Shown: positions 22,684-29,014 of the stretch, one piece after another
How the letters are laid out: each line of letters starts with the position of its first letter
Numbering within the stretch: position 1 is the first letter of the stretch
Virus record (IMG/VR): IMGVR_UViG_3300029319_000184
Coordinates: 1-35,986 of that record
DNA length: 35,986 nt
Reading direction: 5' to 3' (one strand)
From: a virus
Notes under the pieces: generated by a model
Seen by the model: only the letters and a program-made list of their open reading frames with translations
Database searches by the model: none
What the model was told of the DNA's origin: nothing
Position numbers and translations under genes: made by a program

Positions 22684-23325
22684 TCAGCCTCCCTTTTTTC
22701 CGCCCCCGCTTGGTGCTGGAGTGGGTGCTGGAGTCGGTGCCGCAGCAGCGGGCTTCTCGGCAATCGCAGACTGAACGATGTCGAGACAGCGCTTGAGTCC
22801 TTCAGGCATACCATCGTCACGGGCAATGACCTTGACGTTGTACTTGGCAGAGTTGTCTGACGATCGCGTGTTCTCGCTCTTGGCTGATACGGACCCGTGA
22901 ATCTTTACGTCAACGCTGACTGGGCCCCAGCCCGCCTTAATCTCAGTATCAATCGCAGCTTCGTAGTCACGGCTAGACTTCTCAGATGTGCTTGACTTGA
23001 CCTCCATGGTGAAGTCAACTTCAACTTCCTTTACCTGTAGTGCTGGAGTGTTGAGGATTGTCAGCAGCGGTACGTTCATGTCGTACTTGGCGTCGGTAAA
23101 CCCGCCATTTCCATCGTTGATAGGCTTTACGAACTGGAAGTCGCATGTCCGAGTACGAGTGACACCATCAGCGCCTACCTCAAGACCAACGTTCTGAATG
23201 AAGTCAGCGGTTGCCTTTGCAAGTTGAACCTGTGAGTCACAAGCAGCCTTGAGTGGACCACCAATAAGTTGGTCCATGGGAAGACCACCGAACTGGTCTG
23301 ACATTTTTACGAGTCCATCTGCCAT
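22684..23325 (-). CDS. DUF2589-like protein A (213 aa)
   Basis: The N-terminus has Leu-Ile-Gly-Gly-Pro-Leu-Lys-Ala-Ala and a following helix. It then has Val-Pro-Leu-Leu-Thr-Ile-Leu-Asn-Thr-Pro-Ala-Leu-Gln-Val and a strand with Val-Asp-Phe-Thr-Met-Glu-Val. I remember this pattern from DUF2589, a family of unknown function. Residues 185-213 are an Ala/Pro-rich linker ending in Gly-Gly-Gly-Lys-Lys-Gly-Gly. Ten bases upstream lies the shorter 23335 gene, which shares the same core, so the two probably interact. There is no signal peptide. Neighbouring SSB and helicase genes suggest early expression. Confidence 0.55.
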   Translation of the reverse strand: MADGLVKMSDQFGGLPMDQLIGGPLKAACDSQVQLAKATADFIQNVGLEVGADGVTRTRTCDFQFVKPINDGNGGFTDAKYDMNVPLLTILNTPALQVKEVEVDFTMEVKSSTSEKSSRDYEAAIDTEIKAGWGPVSVDVKIHGSVSAKSENTRSSDNSAKYNVKVIARDDGMPEGLKRCLDIVQSAIAEKPAAAAPTPAPTPAPSGGGKKGG

Positions 23326-23334
23326 TTTAATCTC

Positions 23335-23829
23335 CTAAGGAAGCAGCTTGATTAGCTGGTCATCTATACGTGCATAACCTTCTGGAGGCTCACTGCCCTT
23401 GAAGATCAGCTTGAGTTTAGCAGCATTGCTTTCTTTTTTAAACCAAGATGACTTGTTGGCGCACGGCCTTACCATCAACTTGCCTTTATTTTTGCCTGAC
23501 GTAAGCCCAGAGATCTCAACAGACATCTCCACTTCAAGCGTATCCACACGCAGGCTTTGACCCGTCGTGAGCGATTGGAGCGGGACCGGAACTCTTTTGT
23601 GTACCAGTACTCCATCTTCCCATGTTGGGAGTTCCATGATGACCATACGAGGTGCATATATGTGTCTTCCGTCGTCATCCGTGACAGGCTCTCCATTTTC
23701 ATCAACCTTACGCTCCCAAAATTCTTCGCTTGTAATTGAATCAAGCTCATGGCGCTCGGCAATATCTGTTGCCGCCATGACAGCAGACTGTATGGAATGA
23801 ACAATGTCGTCTAAAGAGTGGTCAGGCAT
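23335..23829 (-). CDS. DUF2589-like protein B (164 aa)
   Basis: After a helical N-terminus, the order is Val-Pro-Val-Pro-Leu-Gln-Ser-Leu, Leu-Arg-Val-Asp-Thr-Leu-Glu-Val-Glu-Met-Ser-Val-Glu-Ile. This matches the strand pair of the 22684 product and of DUF2589 as I recall it. The C-terminus is a compact basic-hydrophobic segment with Pro-Pro-Glu-Gly. It overlaps the upstream zinc-ribbon gene by eight bases. The function is unknown, and a heteromer with the 22684 product is likely. Confidence 0.5.
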   Translation of the reverse strand: MPDHSLDDIVHSIQSAVMAATDIAERHELDSITSEEFWERKVDENGEPVTDDDGRHIYAPRMVIMELPTWEDGVLVHKRVPVPLQSLTTGQSLRVDTLEVEMSVEISGLTSGKNKGKLMVRPCANKSSWFKKESNAAKLKLIFKGSEPPEGYARIDDQLIKLLP

Positions 23830-24010
23830 TCTTCTTTAAACCGTAGTTATCTTTTGCCCATCCACTTCCTTTAAGGCTGAAGCTGGTGAGAGCAGGTTTC
23901 TTTTTCATCTGCTTGTTACACTCTGTGCAATCGGGCCATGGGTCAGCAAAGCTTTGAAACACTTCAGCCATCCTTCCACAGGCATTGCATTCAAAAATAT
24001 ATATCGGCAC
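23822..24010 (-). CDS. FmdB-type zinc ribbon protein (62 aa)
   Basis: The N-terminus Met-Pro-Ile-Tyr-Ile-Phe-Glu-Cys, two Cys-x-x-Cys pairs (Cys8/Cys11 and Cys28/Cys31) and a C-terminal Leu-Lys-Gly-Ser-Gly-Trp match the FmdB family of small zinc ribbons. The start is GTG at 24010 with AGGAG seven... bases upstream range. The cellular role of FmdB proteins is poorly defined; nucleic-acid or protein binding is assumed. It is coupled to the DUF2589-like gene downstream. Confidence 0.75.
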   Translation of the reverse strand: MPIYIFECNACGRMAEVFQSFADPWPDCTECNKQMKKKPALTSFSLKGSGWAKDNYGLKKNA

Positions 24011-24072
24011 TGGTTCTCCTGAAAAAGTGCGGGGTTTTGGTGCGTCTGGATTACCCCGCGAACCACACTCAC

Positions 24073-24465
24073 CTAAAAAGGAATCTCTTCGTCGTTCGCC
24101 TGATACCCAGACTGTGGTTGCCCGTGAGATTGGGACACACCATTCACCGGCTTAGTGAGAAACTCAACGCGGTTTGCAACAATCTCTGTGCTCTTGCGTT
24201 TGTTTCCTTCTTTGTCTTGATATTCGCGAGTGCGAATCCTTCCCTCAACTCCAACTTTCGACCCCTTGTCGAGAAAGTTGCAACAGTTCTCAGCCTGCTT
24301 TCCAAAAACAACTACAGTGTGCCACTCGGTGTGGTCCTTATACTGGTCCCCGTCTTTGACTCGCTCATTGGTTGCAATCCGAAGATTGCTAATCGGCAAA
24401 CCTGAGTTCGCCTTTTTAAGCTCAGGCTTCTGGCCCAAGTTACCGGTCAAGATGACAAAATTCAT
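24073..24465 (-). CDS. ssb: Single-stranded DNA-binding protein (130 aa)
   Basis: The N-terminus Met-Asn-Phe-Val-Ile-Leu-Thr-Gly-Asn-Leu-Gly opens an OB fold. It continues with Glu-Trp-His-Thr-Val-Val-Val-Phe-Gly-Lys-Gln-Ala-Glu, then Lys-Gly-Ser-Lys-Val-Gly-Val-Glu-Gly-Arg. The tail is a short Gln/Ser/Gly linker and the acidic tip Asp-Glu-Glu-Ile-Pro-Phe that recruits repair and replication proteins. It coats single strands during phage replication and recombination. AGGAG precedes the start, and the upstream gene ends two bases away. Confidence 0.92.
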   Translation of the reverse strand: MNFVILTGNLGQKPELKKANSGLPISNLRIATNERVKDGDQYKDHTEWHTVVVFGKQAENCCNFLDKGSKVGVEGRIRTREYQDKEGNKRKSTEIVANRVEFLTKPVNGVSQSHGQPQSGYQANDEEIPF

Positions 24466-24466
24466 C

Positions 24467-24727
24467 TTATTTCTCCTTTGTTGTTAAATGGTCGGGCGCG
24501 TGCCCGTTTTCTATTTCTCGAACAATACCTTTCATATCGTCAGTAAAAATCTCTACAGTGAAGCCCTTGTATGAGCACTCACTGCATTTTCTCCTTCGGG
24601 CTATAAAGTCTGTGGTGTACCAGCCGATAGCCTTACTTCCGACCCCCACAGTCCAACCTGATCCCGGTTTACATGTACTTCGAGAAGCCACCACCTTTGT
24701 CTTCGCCCCACATATTGGACACATCAT
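24467..24727 (-). CDS. NrdR-like zinc ribbon without ATP-cone (86 aa)
   Basis: Cys-Pro-Ile-Cys-Gly near the N-terminus, Val-Val-Ala-Ser-Arg, then Arg-Arg-Arg-Lys-Cys-Ser-Glu-Cys...Gly-Phe-Thr-Val-Glu reproduce the zinc-ribbon domain of NrdR, the repressor of ribonucleotide reductase genes. The ATP-cone that follows in NrdR is absent. A phage version could bind NrdR boxes or simply be a nucleic-acid-binding ribbon; I cannot tell. It lies between the SSB and helicase genes with short gaps. Confidence 0.6.
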   Translation of the reverse strand: MMCPICGAKTKVVASRSTCKPGSGWTVGVGSKAIGWYTTDFIARRRKCSECSYKGFTVEIFTDDMKGIVREIENGHAPDHLTTKEK

Positions 24728-24741
24728 CTTCTATTCCGCCC

Positions 24742-26151
24742 TCAAAGTTCTTGAACATTGCAGCCTAACTCTTCATAAAATCGCGCGCGTTTTTGGTGTG
24801 AGAACCATGCAGCCCTACTGTTATCGACAAGGTCAACCACAATGGGTTTCTTCTTGTTTTCCGCTGTCCGCATAATCCTGCCGATCCTTTGCTGGATGCG
24901 GCCCATAGCCTTTGTCGGTGTGGTCAACACTACGGTGTCGAGGCCCGGTAAATCTAACCCCTCGTCAGCAACCGTGGTGGCAAAGATGGCCTTCAGCTCC
25001 CTGGAGTCTGCGGCTAACAACACCTCTGCCCTCTGCTTCTTGGTCATCTTACCAACCAGTGCCGCTGCGCTCATGCCACGATTTGCGATGTGCTCTGCCA
25101 TGTCGATGCAGTGTTGAACCCTGTCGGAGAGCACAAGAACCTGCCTGCCATCTTTTATGAATCGCTCGACCATAGAGAGTATCTGCTCGTTCCTGTCGGC
25201 GTCCTCACACGTCTTATTGATAAGTTTTGGCCAATCTACGTCTGGGGGAGTAAAGTTTGTCCGCTCAAAACGAATGTCTGGCTTCATGACCCGACCTTTA
25301 TCAATCAACTCCTTGGTTGTGATTCGGAACAATTGCTTCCCAAAATGCCATCCAAGCATCGCGCCAAGACCGTCAGGCCTGTCCGGTGTGGCAGTAAGAC
25401 CAACACGAACCTTGGCAGGCATGGACATCATTACTTTACTGAATGTGTTCGCTGGTACATGATGCGCCTCGTCAACGATGCATACACCGAACTGCTTGGC
25501 CCAGTCCTGAACCTCTTCCCATCTTCCCTTGGCAAGGGATTGAAACATGGCGATAACAATCTGGCCTGAGTCGTCTCTCTTGCCGTCGCCACAGATACTG
25601 ACGCTTGGCACTTCACCGGTACTGGTTCGTAGCTGAGCCTCGATACGCTGCTTCCACTGTTCAGCAAGGTCGTGGGTATGAACAAGGACAACGATACGAG
25701 TGTCGAACCTTGTCATCACCCCAAGCCCTATCATTGTCTTCCCTGCCCCACATGGTGCAATAATAAGACCGTTGTAGTTGTCTACCACTTCATCTACAGC
25801 GTCTTGCTGGTATGGTCGAAGGCTCATTCCATCAGCAAGCCTTAGGCTACTCTGGTCGTCTTTAAGCGCTGGAAACGACATTACTGAGTGCAGTGCAACA
25901 TCGACTTCACTCTGAAGCGGGATGCCCCTTGGCACCATGATTCCAGTACCCCACTTGTGTCGAAGGGGGATCATCTTGCATGCGTAAACCCTGTCGTCTG
26001 GAACCTCTACCCACTTACCCTTTTTCCTAAGAGCCATGGCCTGATTGTACTGTGGGTTTGGGCATGTGTACTTTGCCCTTAGCTGGTCCATGTATGGTGA
26101 GCCTGGAGGCAAGAACCATCCGCCTCCAACTACGCAACGCAAGTCTGTCAT
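24742..26151 (-). CDS. SF2 DEAH-box helicase (469 aa)
   Basis: From the ATG at 26151 (AGGAG seven bases upstream) the motifs are: Leu-Arg-Pro-Tyr-Gln-Gln (111-116), Walker A Ala-Pro-Cys-Gly-Ala-Gly-Lys-Thr (132-139), Asp-Glu-Ala-His (227-230), Thr-Ala-Thr (253-255), and motif VI Gln-Gln-Arg-Ile-Gly-Arg near 420. It resembles UvsW/RadD/XPB-like phage and bacterial helicases. Those remodel branched DNA during replication and recombination. The N-terminal 100 residues are an extra domain. The longer frame extends across the operator and is rejected. A palindrome lies directly upstream. Confidence 0.85.
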   Translation of the reverse strand: MTDLRCVVGGGWFLPPGSPYMDQLRAKYTCPNPQYNQAMALRKKGKWVEVPDDRVYACKMIPLRHKWGTGIMVPRGIPLQSEVDVALHSVMSFPALKDDQSSLRLADGMSLRPYQQDAVDEVVDNYNGLIIAPCGAGKTMIGLGVMTRFDTRIVVLVHTHDLAEQWKQRIEAQLRTSTGEVPSVSICGDGKRDDSGQIVIAMFQSLAKGRWEEVQDWAKQFGVCIVDEAHHVPANTFSKVMMSMPAKVRVGLTATPDRPDGLGAMLGWHFGKQLFRITTKELIDKGRVMKPDIRFERTNFTPPDVDWPKLINKTCEDADRNEQILSMVERFIKDGRQVLVLSDRVQHCIDMAEHIANRGMSAAALVGKMTKKQRAEVLLAADSRELKAIFATTVADEGLDLPGLDTVVLTTPTKAMGRIQQRIGRIMRTAENKKKPIVVDLVDNSRAAWFSHQKRARFYEELGCNVQEL

Positions 26152-26164
26152 AATGTTTCTCCTA

Positions 26165-26180
26165 ACACTACATATAGTGT
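26165..26180. promoter_or_regulatory. Palindromic operator candidate before helicase operon
   Basis: ACACTA and TAGTGT are perfect inverted halves around CATA, 14 bases from the helicase start. On the minus strand, TATATG inside the palindrome could be a -10, with ACGACA 17 bases upstream overlapping a GACACCAC copy (26190-26197). ACACTACAT recurs at 21486. Confidence 0.4.
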
Positions 26181-26189
26181 AAAGCAATC

Positions 26190-26197
26190 GTGGTGTC
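26190..26197 (-). repeat. GACACCAC motif copy
   Basis: An exact 8-mer lies 39 bases before the helicase start. It is farther from the start than the other copies and may overlap a -35 box. Confidence 0.45.
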
Positions 26198-26248
26198 GTT
26201 GGGGTTGAGGCATCTGTGCGCCATGCCTCCCTGCGCGTGGCTGAAGCC

Positions 26249-27580
26249 TTACTCTTCACCGCCAGAGCGGAAGAACCAAATGTCTTCATCCGCGTCCCAC
26301 TCAAGCATCCTTTCTGATGGATACTGTTCCGTCCCCTTTAGATATACGCCAGTGTGCTTCATGGTAATCGTGGCAAGGTAGACCTTCTCTTGACCATCAG
26401 GTTGAATCTCTTTGACGTAAGCAGACTCTTCGGCAGACTCAGATCCTCCCTCTTCACCATCTTCTCCAGAGAAGTCCGTCATATCGGGCCATGGCAAATC
26501 GTCGTCTACATCAGCAGAACTCTCACCAAGACGAGGAAGACCATCAGCAACACTGTCTTGAGTCAATGGCTCAGACTTTTGTGTAGAGTTGTCTTCATCG
26601 ATTGTCTTCTTACGAAGAACAGTTTCGGGATGCTTCTCCTCTTGCCATCCCACAGGCGGGTGCCAGCCAGCGTGAGGGATACCATCGATGCGTCGAGTCT
26701 TCTTTGACCACCCCATGTCTTTCATGGTTGCGCCAATGGATAGCTTTGCTTTGTGAGGCACTCCTGCTTCATCCTTTGGCACATCTAAACCATTACCATC
26801 GAAGTCATAGCTGGCCATCGCAATCTCATAAGAGCTGATGCCAGGGTACAAGTTCATGCTTGAGATACGACGAGCAAGATTTTCGTCCGGCTTGACCCCG
26901 CTCTGCTTTTTCTTTGGCTTTGATTCCGGCTCTTCATCAGCAACGTACTCTTCAGCAATATCGTCAGACCAGTCGTCGAATACATCGTCAACACCACTGG
27001 CATCGATGGCTACATCTTCTGCGTCACTAACTTCGTTTGGAGTCTCAGAATCAAAGAAACCATCTGGCGGATACCATCGGTATGCGCGAGTACCGCCAGT
27101 CATCTGGCGTCGTCGCGCCCATCCAAGCATCCTCAACGCAACACCAAGCCCCTGCTCAACAGTTCTGTATGAGTGTGATGAAGGATCGTAAAGCTGAAAC
27201 TTCTCGATAATATCTTTGATCTCTGCGCCGATGTCATCTTGAGTCAACTTACCTTCAATCTCTACAGCAAACTCTGAACCAATGTTGTCGAAGTTTGGGC
27301 CAGTTCTCTGCTTCTTGCTGTTGCTGACCGACGCTGTCGCAGCCGCAAGTAGTCCCATTTCAACCTCTTCAAAGGTCAGATGCTTGCTGTAACGTCCAGC
27401 CATGTAGACCATGACATTTGCGATTGAACGCTTGGTTGCTTTTGCTGGCCCGTCAACCAATGACTTGCCGTCTGTATGGCTGAATCGTCCAGCCAAGTTC
27501 TCATCGTGTTTTGCAGCAAGGTAAACGCTGTGAACCCCCACTGCGCCCTTGATGCCATCAGCCAACTTTTCGCTTGGCAT
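26249..27580 (-). CDS. Unknown protein with two winged-helix-like repeats (443 aa)
   Basis: I chose the ATG at 27580, with GGGGAGGTG upstream and only two bases after the preceding stop. Residues 144-174 and 280-311 are alike: a Gly-x-x-(Leu/Met)...(Leu/Met)-Gly-Trp core, a basic run, then a short hairpin ending in Trp-(Tyr/His)-Pro-Pro-x-Gly-(Phe/Trp). This resembles the winged-helix end of VapE-type proteins. Acidic linkers (180-222 and 330-400) separate the repeats from each other and from the C-terminal strand region. It is probably a DNA-binding protein with disordered acidic spacers. The family is not recognised. It ends at 26249 in Gly-Gly-Glu-Glu. Confidence 0.55.
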   Translation of the reverse strand: MPSEKLADGIKGAVGVHSVYLAAKHDENLAGRFSHTDGKSLVDGPAKATKRSIANVMVYMAGRYSKHLTFEEVEMGLLAAATASVSNSKKQRTGPNFDNIGSEFAVEIEGKLTQDDIGAEIKDIIEKFQLYDPSSHSYRTVEQGLGVALRMLGWARRRQMTGGTRAYRWYPPDGFFDSETPNEVSDAEDVAIDASGVDDVFDDWSDDIAEEYVADEEPESKPKKKQSGVKPDENLARRISSMNLYPGISSYEIAMASYDFDGNGLDVPKDEAGVPHKAKLSIGATMKDMGWSKKTRRIDGIPHAGWHPPVGWQEEKHPETVLRKKTIDEDNSTQKSEPLTQDSVADGLPRLGESSADVDDDLPWPDMTDFSGEDGEEGGSESAEESAYVKEIQPDGQEKVYLATITMKHTGVYLKGTEQYPSERMLEWDADEDIWFFRSGGEE

Positions 27581-27582
27581 TG

Positions 27583-28131
27583 TCACACCTCCCCGTGTGT
27601 TGTTGTTTGTGGCCACCATGATGGTGCCTTTCGTGACTTATTCCACTGCGCGAATCTTGCCTTCTCTCCAATGTAGAACCTTCGGTAAGACTCAACTACG
27701 CAGTCACCCTTGTACTCATCTGGCATGCACAGCGGGTGTGGAGTGAGCAGTCCTCGGCGGTACTGTGGCGTGATGTCGTCGAACAACGCCAGTCCGTGGT
27801 CTGGCGTGCAGATGAAACCCATCGAACCGCAACGCTTCAATACAGCCTTAGACTTGTGCTCCCTACCGAACCGCTCTTCGTATTCTTTGGCAAGGGCCAT
27901 CCCGTGGTCATACAGCCAAAAGAAGTTTCCATTCGACTCTCTTGCCCACACCGAACACGGATGGTTGATGTGAGTAGACTTGTACGGCGCGACGTAACCG
28001 TAGTCTACACCGCAGATGTTGACGGCAGTAGAAAGCATCTGAGCAGTCTCAAGAACCATCTTCGGTATGTGTTTGTCGCACTGCATGCGCGCAGCGATGC
28101 GTGGATCTTTGTCCAGCACAAATATGTTCAT
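27583..28131 (-). CDS. Pyrimidine-dimer DNA glycosylase-like protein (182 aa)
   Basis: The order Asp-Lys-His-Ile-Pro-Lys-Met-Val-Leu-Glu-Thr-Ala-Gln-Met-Leu-Ser-Thr (19-35), His-Pro-Cys-Ser-Val-Trp-Ala-Arg-Glu-Ser (57-66), Met-Pro-Asp-Glu-Tyr-Lys near 136 and Tyr-Arg-Arg-Phe-Tyr-Ile...Lys-Ala near 150 matches the phage family annotated as pyrimidine-dimer glycosylase (T4 DenV relatives). Such proteins excise UV dimers, but the N-terminal catalytic Thr of DenV is not evident here, so activity is uncertain. AGGAG precedes the start, and an AGGTTACAGT motif lies just upstream. Confidence 0.65.
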   Translation of the reverse strand: MNIFVLDKDPRIAARMQCDKHIPKMVLETAQMLSTAVNICGVDYGYVAPYKSTHINHPCSVWARESNGNFFWLYDHGMALAKEYEERFGREHKSKAVLKRCGSMGFICTPDHGLALFDDITPQYRRGLLTPHPLCMPDEYKGDCVVESYRRFYIGEKARFAQWNKSRKAPSWWPQTTTHGEV

Positions 28132-28188
28132 GGTGTTTCTCCTGACTGTAACCTACCACGGAAACAGCCTCGACGCAACGATATTCGA

Positions 28189-28410
28189 TTAGTTGGATGG
28201 AATGTCGGCGCGCGATGTTTCCAAGGCAATCCGCGCGAACTCCCATGCACCAAGGTCCATGTCTTGGTTTCGGTAGGTATTTACGTCTACCGCTACTTTC
28301 AACTGCTCCACTGCGTGGGTGATTGCGAACAGAGCATGCCACAGAAGTTCTGCGTTCTCTGGATTGATTTCAGGCATTGGCTTGCCTGCTTGTTGTTTAA
28401 TGATCGGCAT
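28189..28410 (-). CDS. Small helical protein (73 aa)
   Basis: The start is placed at the ATG at 28410, with GGGGG just upstream, giving a 14-base overlap with the preceding gene. The longer frame would overlap more. After a short basic-polar N-terminus, residues 18-60 are a predicted amphipathic helix pair (Leu-Leu-Trp-His-Ala-Leu-Phe-Ala). It is not recognised. Confidence 0.45.
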   Translation of the reverse strand: MPIIKQQAGKPMPEINPENAELLWHALFAITHAVEQLKVAVDVNTYRNQDMDLGAWEFARIALETSRADIPSN

Positions 28411-29014
28411 TTGTTCCCCCTTGAACTTGAGCGCGAACAATGCGCTCGCTTGTTGTTTCATCGACCTCCTCAACGAGAACCACCGTGGCCTCGCGATGAT
28501 CGGTGCTTTCTTCTTTAGGCATTGATTGTTTCATCAGCTTGATGCCTTCTCTCAGCCATTCCTTTGCGGTCCCCGGTTTATGCTCGTATGGCTTTTCTTG
28601 TGCCATATTCTCCATCGTAAACAGTATGTACTTCAGATGGCCAATAGGAATCTCAACTGGAGTGTGGTGGAGGGTCTTGTTGTCTGCTGCCTCCTCATCG
28701 CAGTGCTTGCACATGTACACATCCATAGTCAGGTCTATCTCTGCCAACTCCTCGTCAGGGAAGATGTCCCCGCACACCTCGCAGGTAAATGCTTCGTCAC
28801 CAATGCAGCCCTTACACCACATTTCGCCATCGAATGTTTGAGTCAGTTCGTCTTCGTCCTCGACCTCCTCCTCACATTGGCCCCAAGAAAAGTGTTTCTC
28901 ACACCTAAACGTCTCGACGCATGCGCACTCATACTCCCCGCTCTTGTGCCAGTATTGTCCACACTCACTACATGTGCCTCCATAGGCACCCCAATCGTCA
29001 GGTACGTTGCTCAT
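28397..29014 (-). CDS. Cys-rich zinc-finger-like protein (205 aa)
   Basis: Residues 15-110 hold several Cys-x-x-Cys pairs (Cys-Ser-Glu-Cys, Cys-Lys-Gly-Cys, Cys-Glu-Val-Cys, Cys-Lys-His-Cys) plus single Cys/His between them. These are enough for two or more treble-clef or rubredoxin-like zinc sites. The C-terminal half is helical then acidic. It is not recognised, and a DNA- or protein-binding role in host takeover is plausible. The ATG overlaps the stop of the preceding gene (TAATG at 29014). Confidence 0.55.
   Translation of the reverse strand: MSNVPDDWGAYGGTCSECGQYWHKSGEYECACVETFRCEKHFSWGQCEEEVEDEDELTQTFDGEMWCKGCIGDEAFTCEVCGDIFPDEELAEIDLTMDVYMCKHCDEEAADNKTLHHTPVEIPIGHLKYILFTMENMAQEKPYEHKPGTAKEWLREGIKLMKQSMPKEESTDHREATVVLVEEVDETTSERIVRAQVQGGTNADH

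Noticed and set aside
26152-26304. Longer N-terminus of the SF2 helicase
   Set aside because: It crosses the palindrome and overlaps the end of the upstream gene, and the ATG at 26151 has AGGAG at the right spacing.
27736-28518. 260-codon + strand frame
   Set aside because: It covers three minus-strand genes that have good ribosome sites and a recognisable family (27583); Cys/Arg-rich composition marks it as antisense shadow.
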